The notes beneath the pieces were generated by a model. That model had not been told where the DNA came from and searched no databases. It saw only the letters and a program-made list of their open reading frames with translations. Source: Agapetus fuscipes (taxonomy: Eukaryota; Arthropoda; Insecta; Trichoptera; Glossosomatidae). From it: DNA of 64,000 bases. Each line of letters opens with the position of its first letter. Position 1 is the first letter of the stretch. The position numbers were made by a program, and so were the translations under genes. Of this stretch, positions 32,851 through 43,522 are shown in pieces. Location of the stretch: contig OX637346.1 of assembly GCA_951799405.1 (NCBI GenBank), forward strand, positions 13,353,215-13,417,214, given 5' to 3'.

Positions 32851-33653
32851 CATCAAACAAATGCAAGTATAATTATTTAAAAGATTAACATGTATGATGC
32901 CTTATTTTAACGTATATAAGTGTAGAAGTAAAATGATTTCAGCACATCTGAAGCGCTATCCTACTAAATTTCTTACGACCTTAAGGCGACGAAGTAGCGA
33001 TTCGAGCCCAAAAATGAAGTGTACTCTGATTTGATATCCATGGAGTTCTGTTGCAAGTGCTCACAAGCTCCGGCTTGGATTGATATCCAAAGTGTAATTA
33101 ATTTAACAGAATAGCGCACTTGATGTGGATAGTTTTTGTTTTTCATAAAATAAAAACCCAAGTCACGGCATTATTTTTAGATACGTCCTGTAAAATTGTC
33201 GGAATATTTCGCAATCTTCTTGGCTTTATTTCTCAAGAAACGTTTTGTCCAAAAGGACGAGACGGGGAAAGCCATTAAATGGATCCGCAACAATAGATGC
33301 GCCGCTATGGGAGGAAGAATGAATCGAGACGGTATTTGAAAATGGCGGTAAACCGACCAAAAGTACATTCCGAAACATTTCGATGAATTAATTTCTCCGT
33401 ATTTTCTGTTTGCCAAACAAACAATATCATTTTAATTAAAATGATAGTATGAAATGAGTTTGCTATTGATTATAACCGTATTGATTACTTTCAATAAATT
33501 TTATATGATGTAGGTTTGTATGTAGGTTTGTTCCTCGATGAATAAATTGGTATGAGTCTAATGGTAAGACTCTAACCACATAACATGACATCTTTTTTTT
33601 TCACTGCTAAAATTTTTCAAGACGAAAGTTTCAGATCTGTACCTTTCCATCTA
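32851..33653. other. unassigned stretch
   Basis: Minus-strand frames of 62 and 79 codons (32973, 33177) show no recognised domain. Confidence 0.35.
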
Positions 33654-33960
33654 TCTAAAATCTAAGTTGCTAAGATATAATTCATATTAAATGCACGCCC
33701 ACAAAAAGGCACGTGTAAGTTCGCGCTAACAAATGATGTATGTGTACTTACAAATTATAAACAAAGCCTCAAATGAACATAAACCCTGCAACTTTTGCTG
33801 ATTTCCCTGAAACAGAGGTGACATTAGCAAAGTGAACCATTTTTTACAGCATGAGTGATCAGCCTCATTATAACCTATAAGGCAGAGTTAACATTTATTT
33901 GAGATTTGCATTTTCTTTTGAAATTCCACGTACAAAATGTGTAATTGCAAACTTGCACGT
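33654..33960. repeat. SINE-A (-) followed by a SINE-A scrap (+)
   Basis: 33654-33880 is a near full-length minus copy (GCCCACAAAAAGGCACG, CTGAAACAGAGGTGACATT, ACCTATAAGG). From 33885 the plus strand has TTTGAGATTTGCATTTTC and AAACTTGCACG, a second diverged piece. Confidence 0.75.
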
Positions 33961-34439
33961 TTTGTAAAAATCGTAATAAAACATGACATTATTATCTTTT
34001 ACACCTGATAAAGGATTCAATCTAAAATCCATGATTATTTTCAAAACCTTGCTAAGACTTATTTTTTCAGGATTTATCTATTTTTTTTCATCAACGAAGA
34101 TTAATTTTCAACACACAAGTCCTACGTCAATCCAATCCAGAATGACTGTCTGTATTAAAAAATATATATATGTTTATTATGAAGAAAAATGAACCTGTAA
34201 AAGAGCGTCTCGGTAATACAGTAATGTATGGCAGGAGTACTGAGAAAATTCAAATCCAGAGAGCGACCCTCTTGAGCGAGTCTGTGACAAATAGAAGATG
34301 TTTTCTTGAAATATGATCATAGATGCTTTCATATGACGCCGTCTACGTTTTGATTATAATTTCGCGAACCGTGAACATCGCAAATTTAAAATGCATGCGG
34401 TAGTTTCCACTTTGCTTTGTATTTTTTTCATCTTCTTCT
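33961..34439. other. unassigned stretch
   Basis: A 69-codon plus-strand frame at 33983 has no recognised domain. Confidence 0.3.
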
Positions 34440-34617
34440 CTTTGCATCTTGCAAGGTCCTCTGAATGTTAAATATTCTTCTCTTTCTTTTCGTGCCACTT
34501 CTATCGAAGACCCGCGATCATCATGGCTATTTTGACTTTGGATGCTGCGGCTCGAAATAGGGGATTCTGCCGAACCACTGCCGCAAGTTTTTCAGGCACG
34601 ATGTCCTTCGGCGTCTC
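34440..34617 (-). pseudogene. LINE ORF C-terminus with AAG-type tail
   Basis: On the minus strand the frame before the stop at 34501-34503 reads VVRQNPLFRAAASKVKIAMM and IAGLR. The same ending (AAASK, KIAMMIxxLR, stop, KWH) recurs at 36363-36432 and 60786-60870, and the latter two end in clean (AAG)n. Recurrence of one peptide end with its stop in three copies supports a real coding terminus of a mobile element. I cannot name the clade. Confidence 0.6.
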
Positions 34618-34620
34618 TAA

Positions 34621-35039
34621 GGCCCGGTATTTTGAAGTATCGTAAAGTTAACTAAAATGCAATTTTAGTTAAATCATCATAATATTTCACTCACCGAATT
34701 TCGGCAGTAAATATTTAGTAACTTTAACTTTCGATTTTCAAGATGGCGGCGCTTCACTGACAGCAGCTGTTCTTTTTTAATGTAAGGATACATCAAAATT
34801 GTTGCAAACTGAACATTTTTTGTCTCCTTTTCTAGCTTAATGAAGGATAGGCATATGATTTTTATCAATAGTTGTTTGTTTTAAAGCTTTTGGATGGCAT
34901 TTTAATTATTTCCAAGATTTGTGGGCGTGGCCTCATACTTCGGTAATGTTCGATTTTAGTTAACTCGAGATTGAGTATTTTGAATGAAAGTTCAAGTAAT
35001 AGTTAACTAAAATATTACTACAGTTCAATATACCGGGCC
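34621..35039. mobile_element. PIF/Harbinger-type MITE, copy 1 (empty)
   Basis: Ends GGCCCGGTATTTTGAA and TTCAATATACCGGGCC are inverted (15 of 16). TAA lies on both sides (34618-34620, 35040-35042), the 3-bp TWA duplication typical of PIF/Harbinger. Subterminal GTTAACTAAAAT words are repeated inverted at each end. 419 bp, no transposase. Contains AAGATGGCGGC (34740-34750) followed by CAGCTG. Confidence 0.85.
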
Positions 35040-35042
35040 TAA

Positions 35043-35678
35043 GGCCTGGTATTTTGAAGTATCGTAAAGTTAACTAAAATGCAATTTTAGTTAAATCATC
35101 ATAATATTTCACTCACCGAATTTCGCCAGTAAATATTCAGTAACTTTAACTTTCGATTTTCAACATGGCGGCGCTTCACTGACAGCCGCTGTTCTTTTTT
35201 AATGTAAGGATAAAAAATGGTTCACTTTGCCAATGTCACCCCTGTTTCAGGGAATGTCGGCAAGAGTTGCAGGGCTTATGTTCATTTGAGGTTTGGATTT
35301 TATTTGTAAGTACACAATCAGCATTTGTAAGCGCGAACTACACGTGTTTGTTTGTGGGCATACATCTGAGAGCTTTGAATGAATATATCCTTGCAACTTA
35401 GATTATAGATAGATTATAGATTATAGATACATCAAAATTGTTGCAAACTGAACGTTTTTTGTCTCGTTTTCTAGCTTAATGAAGGTTAGGGATATGATTT
35501 TTATGAACAGTTGTTTGTTTTAAAGCTTTTGAATGGCATTTTAATTATTTCCAAGATTTAGGGGCGTGGCTTCATACTTCGGCAATGTTCGGTTTTAGTT
35601 AACTCGAGATTGAGTATTTTGAATAAAAGTTCAAGTAATAGTTAACTAAAATATTACTACAGTTCAATATACCGGGCC
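35043..35678. mobile_element. PIF/Harbinger-type MITE, copy 2 (with SINE inside)
   Basis: Directly follows copy 1, sharing the TAA between them, and has its own TAA after 35678. It is a close relative of copy 1 across its whole length apart from the inserted SINE-A. Confidence 0.85.
35213..35429 (+). repeat. SINE-A insertion inside the MITE, exact borders
   Basis: Comparison with the empty sister copy (TAAGGATACATC) shows the inserted piece begins at AAAAATGGTTCACTT and ends in the TAGATTATAGATA tail, with GATA as a possible 4-bp duplication. The head is absent, so insertion was 5'-truncated, as expected of target-primed reverse transcription from the tail. Confidence 0.95.
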
Positions 35679-35795
35679 TAAGATCTTCTCCCCTCAATCT
35701 TAGCCTGTATGATAGGATGAAGGAGACGGTATTTCTCATTTCTCAAAATGCAACCGAAGTACATAATTGAATATTACTTGAGCGTTGGCGTCTTA

Positions 35796-36038
35796 CGGAG
35801 CTATTCTAAGACATTTTAGTCGTCGGTTGAGCCCAAACTTTGACAAACTAATGATGTATTTGTATGAAAATCTGTCAAACCAAGATGGCCGCAAGTCAAC
35901 AGCTGATTTGTTTTCATACAAATATTACAAACTTCGGTAGGTAAAAATGACCGTGCTGATGAAACTTCCAGCGCAGGCACCATTAGTTTGTCAAAACGTG
36001 GGCTGAACCGACGACTAAAATGTCTACGAATAGCCCCG
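35796..36038. mobile_element. second PIF/Harbinger-type MITE family
   Basis: About 55-bp terminal inverted repeats: GACATTTTAGTCGTCGGTT and GACAAACTAATG pieces on the left are mirrored at the right, with outer ends CGGAGCTATTC and GAATAGCCCCG. TTA flanks both sides (35793-35795, 36039-36041). Holds AAGATGGCCGC and CAGCTG near the centre. 243 bp, non-coding. Confidence 0.85.
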
Positions 36039-36185
36039 TTAGTCTCGGGCAGCTTTGAACAACTCCTCTATAGTCTTCAACTGCATCCAATCCTGGGATT
36101 ACTATTACAAATGTCAGCTCTGTTTCAGGAAGAAGCATAGTACATAGTAACATAGCTTTATAATTAATACGTTTTTTGAGGTTAT

Positions 36186-36540
36186 TCTATTTTAGGTACC
36201 CATGCAGTAAAGGGCTTTGTCCGAAAGGCGTGCAAAATGGATCGGCCATGTAATGCGACAAGAAGGTCTCTTGCATGACATAATGGAGGGGATGACCGAG
36301 GGGACCAACTCTAGGGGACGCCCACGCCAAGAGTACCTGGAGGACCTGCTGGTGGACGTGCGCTTCTTCTTCTTCTTCTTGTGCCACTTCTAACGAAGAT
36401 CGGCGATCATCATAGCTATTTTGAGTTTTGATGTGGACGTGCGCTGCTCAACATAATATGCAGACCTAAAAAGAGCCGCACAAGACAGGGAGGAATGGAG
36501 AACAAGAGTAAAAGATATTGATGCAAACCAATCCTAGGAT
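36186..36540 (+). pseudogene. LINE ORF2 C-terminus, interrupted
   Basis: The frame reads RRAKWIGHVMRQEGLLHDIM, then RGRPRQEYLEDLLVDVRC. After the inserted piece it continues YADLKRAAQDREEWRTRV. This is the C-terminal GHVxR, GRPRxxxxD, L...DRxxWR order of LINE ORF2 proteins. One in-frame stop follows the junction. A 70-bp AAG-tailed insertion splits it. Confidence 0.85.
36363..36432 (-). mobile_element. AAG-tailed LINE end inserted in another LINE
   Basis: Flanked by GTGGACGTGCG on both sides (36352-36362, 36433-36443), an 11-bp target duplication. On the minus strand it encodes the KIAMMIADLR ending and finishes in (AAG)n. Confidence 0.9.
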
Positions 36541-36764
36541 TGAAACAGGAAAAGAAGATGCAGTAAATAAAGTATGAGCTTGAATATTTTATTGATACAT
36601 CTTTGCATATTAAATGAGTGAATATATCTGCTTGCAAGATAATGGATCATTCTTTTTCAAGGCTCTGAAACACTAATTTAACTTTATTTTACAAAAAAGG
36701 GGGATCTTCGAAAATATTAGATCGAATATCTTGATGGCTACATTTTTTTTAAAATACAATAGAT

Positions 36765-36930
36765 TTTGAAGTGTAGTGCCATTTACCAACCTATTTTGAC
36801 CGGCCAGTTGTTTAATGCAAAATCAGAAGCTTGTGCGCATGTAATGACATCTGTTGAACCAGGGTCGAAGTTATTTTCGGTAAGACAAGGCCATTTGCAA
36901 TCAAGCGTTGGCAATTCGAGCGCCAACGCC
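36765..36930 (-). repeat. SINE-B, diverged
   Basis: CATTTACCAACCTATTTTG, CGGCCAGTTG, ACATCTGTTGAACCAGGGTC identify it. The head is degraded. Confidence 0.75.
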
Positions 36931-37527
36931 TGATTTCCTCGACCTGTTAAATTATAGTTTTAAACCCTACCCTTAATTAACATATGTTACGCTATTGATA
37001 TAAAAAATGTTATTCAACGCATCTAATTATTCACCTATTTTTATCAATAAATTAATGAATTCAAACATCTTTTTTCGTGTGAAAATACTCTAGTTTGTTT
37101 TAATAAAGTTTAATAAAAAAAAAAAGTCTGTGACCTTTGAAGCATAAAAGGCTTCATTTAGTAATTCAATAATAAAGTAAATTTTATAAGAGGCTTAAGT
37201 CTAGACGTCGAATAATCCTAACTTTAAAATTTTCTCATTTTTTTATTCCATCCAGATTTTTTTCTGATTATTAAAAAAACATTTTGTGGAAAAGTGATTT
37301 TGAACTATTTTATTTCGTTCATCGCAAGACGAGAAATCACAAGTTTTTATTATTTTACAGAAAATTTGTAAAATGGACATAGGCATTATAATATTGCGAT
37401 GGATCCATTTTTCCTATTTTAATTAAAGGTTTGTTATATTTTTTGTGTAAGTTTTCATAAATTCTAAATTAATCTTTAATGTGATTTCATCTTTGTATTA
37501 AGGTATTTTAGAGGAAGGCTCCCATAA
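36931..37527. other. unassigned AT-rich stretch
   Basis: No gene or repeat recognised. Confidence 0.35.
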
Positions 37528-37778
37528 CCTATAATTTATAATCTAAGTTGCAAGGATATATTCATTCAAAGCTCTCAGATGTATGCCCACAAACAAACAC
37601 GTGTAGTTCGCGCATACAAATGCTGATTGTGTACTTACAAATAAAATCCAAACCTCAAATGAACATAAGCCCTGCAACTCTTGCCGACATTCCCTGAAAC
37701 AGGGGTGACATTGGCAAAGTGAACCATTTTTTACAGTATGGGTGGTTAGCCTCATACCAACCTATAAGTCAAGGAATA
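37528..37778 (-). repeat. SINE-A, full length, (TATAGAT)n tail
   Basis: A complete copy of the subfamily with GTGTAGTTCGCGC and CTTGCCGACATTCCCTG, head CTATAAGTCAAGGAATACG. Close to copies at 20.7, 35.2 and 49.7 kb. Confidence 0.95.
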
Positions 37779-37959
37779 CGAGTAATAAATAACATTTAAG
37801 TATAAGAAAACAACAAAACCTTAAAAATAAATCCATACAAAAAAAGTGAAAAATGTCTTATGCAAAAAATTAGGCAAGCCAGCCAGCCAAGCAAGAGTAA
37901 AAATATTTCCCTTGTAAGAATTTCCTCTACAAAAACTTACTATTTCATATATTTTTAGT

Positions 37960-38190
37960 ATGCGGCACCCATGCTGTAGAAAATAGTTCACTTTGCCAAT
38001 ATCACCTCTGTTTAAGAGAAGGACGGCAAGAGTTGCAGGGTGTATGTCCTTTTGAGATTTAGGTTTTTATGTTGTAAGTCCACATACGGTATATGCAAGC
38101 GCGAACTTATCTGCGTACGTATCTGCTTGTGAGAATGCATATAATCTGAATCCCCAATGTGACATATCTTTGCAATTTAGATTAGATTAG
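37960..38190 (+). repeat. SINE-A, (TTAGA)n tail
   Basis: GTATGCGGCACCCATG to TTTAGATTAGATTAG. Body diverged but ordered. Confidence 0.9.
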
Positions 38191-38386
38191 ACCCAAGTTC
38201 AAGTTTTACTTCAAAAAATATTTTATTTTTACAGGAAAATTTGTTAGGAGATTTAAAAATATCGTATCCGGACATATTTTGTTGTCAGATGTAAGTATAA
38301 TATTTTAGCCAAAACACGCATGATTTCATGTGACAAAATACAACAAACAAAAACATTATGAAAAATGATTTATACGCTTTTTTCGT

Positions 38387-38757
38387 TTGAAGGAAGCTGG
38401 TCATAATGTTGTAAATCTTTCATTCGGCCGGGACAAGAAATCTCCTCACTTTTATATTAATCAAAACTCCGAGTATAAAATAAACTCAACCATAGCCAAC
38501 CAACCAACCAACCTCAACCATTTTGGGGACCGTGCTTTCCGGTTTGCGGGACCAATGGAGTGGAACAGACTGCCACCTAATGTGAGGAAGGCAAAGACTG
38601 TTGGTGTCTTTAAAGGAGCACTAAAGACACATCTTTACAAGAAATCTTATCCGTGATTTGAGAGGGCCCTTGAGGTGTGACACACACAAAAACGGCGCTC
38701 TTTAGTTATGTGTACATTTAAATAAATTATCCTTATATATATATATATAGCGTTTTC
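38387..38757 (+). pseudogene. LINE-2: CR1/L2-like ORF2 C-terminus and 3' tail
   Basis: An open 89-codon frame ends FGDRAFRFAGPMEWNRLPPN then VGVFKGALKTHLYKKSYP and a stop at 38654-38656. This is a classic CR1/L2-type C-terminus (FGDRAFxxxxPxxWNxLP, FKxxLKTHL). Downstream, GAGGGCCCTTGAGGTGTGAC, ACACAAAAACGGCGCTC and a (TA)n run form the 3' UTR. It corresponds to SINE-D tail type 2. The frame is intact from truncation point to stop, so this copy is not old. Only the 3' end of the element is present. Confidence 0.9.
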
Positions 38758-38937
38758 CAAATCATGTATGAAATCTTAAATAGCATGCCTAGTGGGCAGT
38801 TTAGTTGGCTTATATTTTTGGCAAAACGCAAAGTTGTATAGTTGGAGTACATGCTGAGAGATGTACACAGAGATAACGTGTGATTGAACATCTATCCGGA
38901 GTAGAATTTTTTTGGCAACTCTCCAAGCTACTGCAAT

Positions 38938-39180
38938 ATATAATCTATAATCTAAGCTGCAGAGATATGTCAACATTTAAGGCTCATATTAAATGCATGC
39001 CCACAGACAGGCACATGTAGGTTCGTGCCTGCACATTCTGCATGCGTGCATACAAACAAAAGCTCACATGAACCTTCCAACTCCTGCCACCTTTCCCTGA
39101 AACCGGGTTGGCATTAGGAAAAGTGAATCGATTTTTACAGCACGGGGGGTCAGCCTCATACCAATTTATCAGTCAAGGAG
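38938..39180 (-). repeat. SINE-A variant, full length
   Basis: ATAATCTATAATCTAAGCTG, GCATGCCCACAGACAGGC and CTGAAACCGGGTTGGCATT (the variant with CCGG). The head sequence TATCAGTCAAG occurs twice in tandem at 39167 and 39193. Confidence 0.9.
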
Positions 39181-39377
39181 CTCATACCTACCTATCAGTC
39201 AAGAAGCATGTTTATATGTATTCAGGTTCCTTATGTTATGTTTAACCGATTTTTAATAAATCTTCAGGAAACATGTTAAATACTATCGAAATGGTTCCTG
39301 TTAAAATTGATACTGATGGGACAAAAAACTATTTTTGTTGCACTTTTGAGTAGATTAACCGACGTTTATTTAAAAAC

Positions 39378-39510
39378 AGTCACCAAAAGTCGTTCCTGAC
39401 TTACATCAACTGGGTTCCGCAAGATAATATATGTTTTTATAGCGATATAGAGGGCTCTTGAGATGTTATTTGTTAAAAAAACATCGTTCACCAAATAAAT
39501 CATCCGAACC
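39378..39510 (+). repeat. SINE-D fragment, tail type 2
   Basis: CAGTCACCAAAAGTCG, CATCAACTGGGTTCC and GAGGGCTCTTGAGATG then GTTCACCAAATAAATC. Head missing. Confidence 0.75.
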
Positions 39511-39543
39511 GGCTTTTCACACAGTGTGGTTTCGGTTCGGATC

Positions 39544-39771
39544 TTTTCTAATCTAATCTAATCTAAGTTGCAAATATATGTTAAAATATATTGATTCTCA
39601 CAAGCAGACACGTACAAGTTAGCGCTTGCGCATGCCGCATGTAAACCACCAACATAAAAACCAAATTTCAAAGGGAAATACACTTTGTAACTCCTGCCGA
39701 CCTTCCCTGAAACAGGGGTGACATTGGCAAAGTGTACCATTTTCTACAACATAGGAGGTCAGCCGCATACC
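39544..39771 (-). repeat. SINE-A, (TTAGA)n tail
   Basis: TCTAATCTAATCTAATC to GCCGCATACCAAT. Body contains CCTGAAACAGGGGTGACATT. The small open frames on the minus strand are shared among copies. Confidence 0.93.
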
Positions 39772-40170
39772 AATCGGATCCGGTCGAACAATGCATGGGA
39801 TCGTGTAAAAGCTAACAAAGGTACATACATACATCTATACACGGCTGGAGTTCCAATCCGGCACCGGACCGCATTGTGTGAAAAGAAGCATAATGTATTC
39901 GTGTTAAAATTTGTAGTGTTGGTCCACACCTCTATGTTGGACGGGATTCAAAAATGCAGAATGAATGAGTGATGACTCATATTTATAACAGGCAATCTGA
40001 CAAATTCACGCCGTCGAAAAAAAAAGTGTCCATGCCGTGGCGGTCTAATCTATGTCGCATTTATCTGCTTCATTCCACTACACATGAAATGTTCCGTAAA
40101 TAACGACGATTCACAAAATGCGAGATAACGCTCGTTGAGTCTATCATCAGAAATATGAATAAAAAATAAC
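39772..40170. other. unassigned stretch
   Basis: An 84-codon plus frame starting inside the SINE has no recognised domain. Confidence 0.3.
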
Positions 40171-40420
40171 ATCAATCTAATCTTATCTAAGTTGCAAAGA
40201 TGTTACATTGAGGATTCACATTATATGGGTTCTCACAAGCAGACACGTACAAGTTTGCGCTTGCACATGCCGCATGTGAACCTACTACATACAACCCAAA
40301 TCTCAAATGGATATACACCCTGCAATCATGCCGTCCTTCCCTGAAACAGGGGTGACATTGGCAAAGTGAACCATTTTTTATTGTATGGGTGGTCAACCGC
40401 ATACCAACCTATAAGTCAAT
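40171..40420 (-). repeat. SINE-A, full length
   Basis: TCTAATCTTATCTAAGTTG to CCTATAAGTCAATA. It abuts another copy. Confidence 0.95.
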
Positions 40421-40570
40421 ATATAATCTAAGTTACAAATAAATCATGATATTTAAGGCTAATACTTAATGCACGCTCACACGCTAACACGTGAAAGTTG
40501 CATGTGTAGGTGTACTTATACGGTTTGCAGCATGAAAGTCAGCCTCTTACCAACCTGTAAGTCAAGAAAC
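40421..40570 (-). repeat. SINE-A with internal deletion
   Basis: Tail side ATATAATCTAAGTTAC and head side CAACCTGTAAGTCAAG are present but about 100 bp of the centre is missing. Confidence 0.85.
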
Positions 40571-40919
40571 ATTACTTTTCCTATAATTCACGAATTACAA
40601 AATTCGAACGTACTGATATGTTTTTTTTTTCATTATTGGAGTTTCCATTTGACCCGTTATCTATATATTGTGACATGGATATTGTTGTTTCGTACACATG
40701 CAGGTGCGTGCTTGCGCATGTGTGTGACATATGAGCCGCAAGGGGCGGTGAAACAAGAGTTCACAACATCCGACAGCACACAAGGATATTAACTAATTGA
40801 TATCTATGTCAATGTACGGCATTCATACATTACAATTATTTGAAAAACGCTATCGATTATCTGACCACACTGTCATCAAATCATGTTTTATTTTTTTTTA
40901 AATTCTGTTAATGTAAAAA
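40571..40919. other. unassigned stretch
   Basis: A 107-codon frame begins inside the SINE at 40469 and has no recognised domain. Confidence 0.3.
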
Positions 40920-41025
40920 AACAAACCCCATGCTATAGAAACTTGTTCACTTTTGCCGATGTAGCAGTTGCAATGTGTATGCTCATGTGAGGTTTTGTTT
41001 ATTTATTGTGTACGTACACATGCAG
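40920..41025 (+). repeat. SINE-A fragment
   Basis: CATGCTATAGAAACTTG, GTTCACTTTTGCC and GCTCATGTGAGGTTTTG. Confidence 0.65.
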
Positions 41026-41149
41026 CCCCACCGTGGAAAACGCGGTAACAAGTTGCTTTATGTGCTTTAGAAAGGTCACTAAGTTTCTAAGACGCAAAAG
41101 ATTAAATCTCCAACAAAACATGAAGGTTGGTCAGTTCGCCTCAAGAGTG

Positions 41150-41310
41150 TCGGAAATAGTTTACCGTTTCCAATTTTCACTAAGTCTTCACAAGAAATGA
41201 GAACCAGCTCCTTCGGGAAAAGTTGGGAAAGCTCCAACTTTCAAGTGAAATGGTTTGCGTAAGGCCGGCTCAGTTACATCTGGAAATAAATCCACATGCC
41301 ACATGTACAG
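41150..41310 (+). repeat. SINE-C, 3' part
   Basis: TAAGTCTTCACAAGAAATGA, GAACCAGCTCCTTCGGG, GTGAAATGGTTTGCGTAAGG in the order seen at 55.3 and 57.1 kb. Confidence 0.8.
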
Positions 41311-41372
41311 TGTACACCCTTTTGGCATAGTGCGGTTGGAATTTGCACGATATGTGCTGCTTAGTTGCATGT

Positions 41373-41950
41373 TACGTTCACTTCAGTATATCGGTCAAAT
41401 AATTGCGTTACCATGCTGCCAAAGTACTTAACTCTGTCCACTTTCTCGATGTTTATACCCTTTAACTGAAGGCATGCTCCCATTCAATTGCTTAAATGTG
41501 ATTCATATAGTTTTGTTGACAATCACAAATATTCTGTCTTAATTCTAAGATTGGCTTGCTTCCAATGTTCATTAATCTGTGTCGCCATTCTCCTTTATTT
41601 AAGTAATCTGTTTGAGCTTTTCTTGGGATAAACAGCACATATCTGCCAATATATCCTGAAGGAGCTCTCGGCGTGGTCATCCTCAGGCATTTGTCCCCTC
41701 AATCATCCCCTCAATTATGGAATGCAAGAGACCTCCGAGGCGTTTTTTTTTTTTAAATTTTGCATGCTTTATAATAAGCCCCAATTCATATCCATCTATA
41801 TCTACCTTTTTCAGTAGTTCTTGGAGGTCTAGTATACTCTCTGCCAAAATTACGGTGTATTCAGCATCTTGTATGTTGTTGATCACAGCACCATTAACTT
41901 ATACTCCTCTATTAGAAATTTCAAGAGATTCAGAAGAAAATAACGCTCAC
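41373..41950 (-). pseudogene. LINE ORF2 with internal deletion and frameshifts
   Basis: Three collinear scraps lie on the minus strand. At 41790-41886 the peptide IQDAEYTVILAESILDLQEL matches the RYADDTVxLAES catalytic box of reverse transcriptases, with the YADD motif altered. At 41683-41740 GLLHSIIEGMIEGTNA and, after stops, PRRELLQDILADM resemble the C-terminus at 36.2-36.5 kb. At 41395-41470 VDRVKYFGSMVT resembles the VxxFKYLGxxxT motif that normally lies between the other two. Order and damage indicate deletion or rearrangement. Confidence 0.75.
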
Positions 41951-41985
41951 CAAATAGATCATTCACATTTAACTGGTCTATAATT
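41935..41985 (+). repeat. tail type 2 scrap (LINE-2/SINE-D)
   Basis: AATAACGCTCACCAAATAG followed by ATCATTC matches the 3' end of SINE-D type 2. Confidence 0.6.
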
Positions 41986-42599
41986 TGAATAACGAGCAGC
42001 TTTGGTTTTAATTCCAAAGTGTCTTGACATGTTTTCCAGTTTTGATGTTTCTTTTTAATACAGGCGTTATTACCGAAAAAACTTCCGCCGCACCTTCTTA
42101 TGTGTTATCATGCACTTCTGAACATACAATCATTATAATCCATCGTTCGAGTTATTCAATTTTTATCGTTTTTCGTCCTCTCGGCAGTTAGAACTTTTGT
42201 TAGTGTACCGACTTCAAATTGTCAATTCAATAAACTTCAAATAAACACAATGCCTTTATTTTTAGATGGACAACTTTAATATAATGTTTACAAGATTCAC
42301 AAAAGTTAACTGCATATATAACACATATTTTGTCACCAAAAAACCGGCCCGATTTAAGCTCTATTATTACTTCCAACTCAATATTTTGACAACAATGCAA
42401 CTGTCAAAACACGTCACAGCGTCCTAGGATAACTACCAACATATAAAAGAGTATGATCGTTTGAGTTTATTTTGTAAATTCAAAACAGCAATAAATACTG
42501 CTTGTTCTTACTTCAAATCCTTTAAATAAACAGTTTATAGGGACTGACGTATATTTAAAAAAATTAACAGAGCAAGAAGTGCATTTATGATGTTTTTTT
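41986..42599. other. unassigned AT-rich stretch
   Basis: No gene or repeat recognised. Confidence 0.35.
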
Positions 42600-43030
42600 A
42601 GTAAATATGCATGCAATTGCAACATACCTTGCACTTTTATCGTTAGATATAAATCAGTCATGTACCTCTTCAATTTCATGAGCTCCTGGTATCCGTGACG
42701 TCATTGCAGGTCGACGCTGATTGGAAGTTAAAATGTAAACAAACCAGCGTCCTCCGACAAACCACAGGTATGAACGTAACAATTTATATTTTATTAAAAA
42801 AAAACAACATTAATAATACAACAGATTATTATTTCTTTTTTTTTAAATATTTTGTTATTGCTTACTGAATTTAATTCAGATTTTTAAATGCATGATTTAA
42901 CGTTATACCTATTGACATTATGAATGAAATGTAATACAATATAGGCTTACCTTGTGATATTTCCTTAGAAATAAATCTTTCATTTACCTCCTCATATTTC
43001 ATGTGCTCCGGGTATCCGTGAGGTTATTTT
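42600..43030. repeat. local repeat pair, about 105 bp each
   Basis: 42600-42706 and 42925-43028 share TTTCATG[AT]GCTCC, GGTATCCGTGA and preceding TACCTCTTCA/TACCTCCTCA. A third, weaker echo lies at 43152-43206. The first includes GTGACGTCAT, a CRE-like palindrome. Confidence 0.55.
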
Positions 43031-43206
43031 AGTTAGCATTTATGTCCCACAGGTGTCGATGTCTAATTATTTGTATGGATTATTTCTTCATAATTTATTT
43101 CCATTAGGTTGTTTTAGTTCAAAAGTGATACACAGATGTCAATGCTTGCAATAATTTCTGTCACTTTATCTCTTCAAGTTTCATTTACCCCTTGTATTCA
43201 TGGAGG

Positions 43207-43522
43207 AAGTATTAATTTATATATCCATGCTTGTGTTAGTAAGTTACTCTACGTGTATTTTTTTATGTTCTAGGGTTTACTTGTGACTCAGATATTAGCC
43301 TTTTAAAAGATTCTAAATGTTTCTCTTTTTTGTAAAGTAATGAAAGACTTATAATTTTTTAAATTAATAATCTAAATTTTATCAAAATTACTTAATTAAA
43401 ATACATTCAGCATGTGCAAACCAAAAAAAAGGTTAAATAAAAATGTACATTAATTTTAAAAATGAAAATAAACTCGGTTTGATTCTACTAATTTTTATTT
43501 TAGTTGTTAAAAAACAAACAAA
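43207..43522. other. unassigned AT-rich stretch
   Basis: No gene recognised; may contain the outer part of a PLE-like repeat next to the motif at 43523. Confidence 0.3.
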
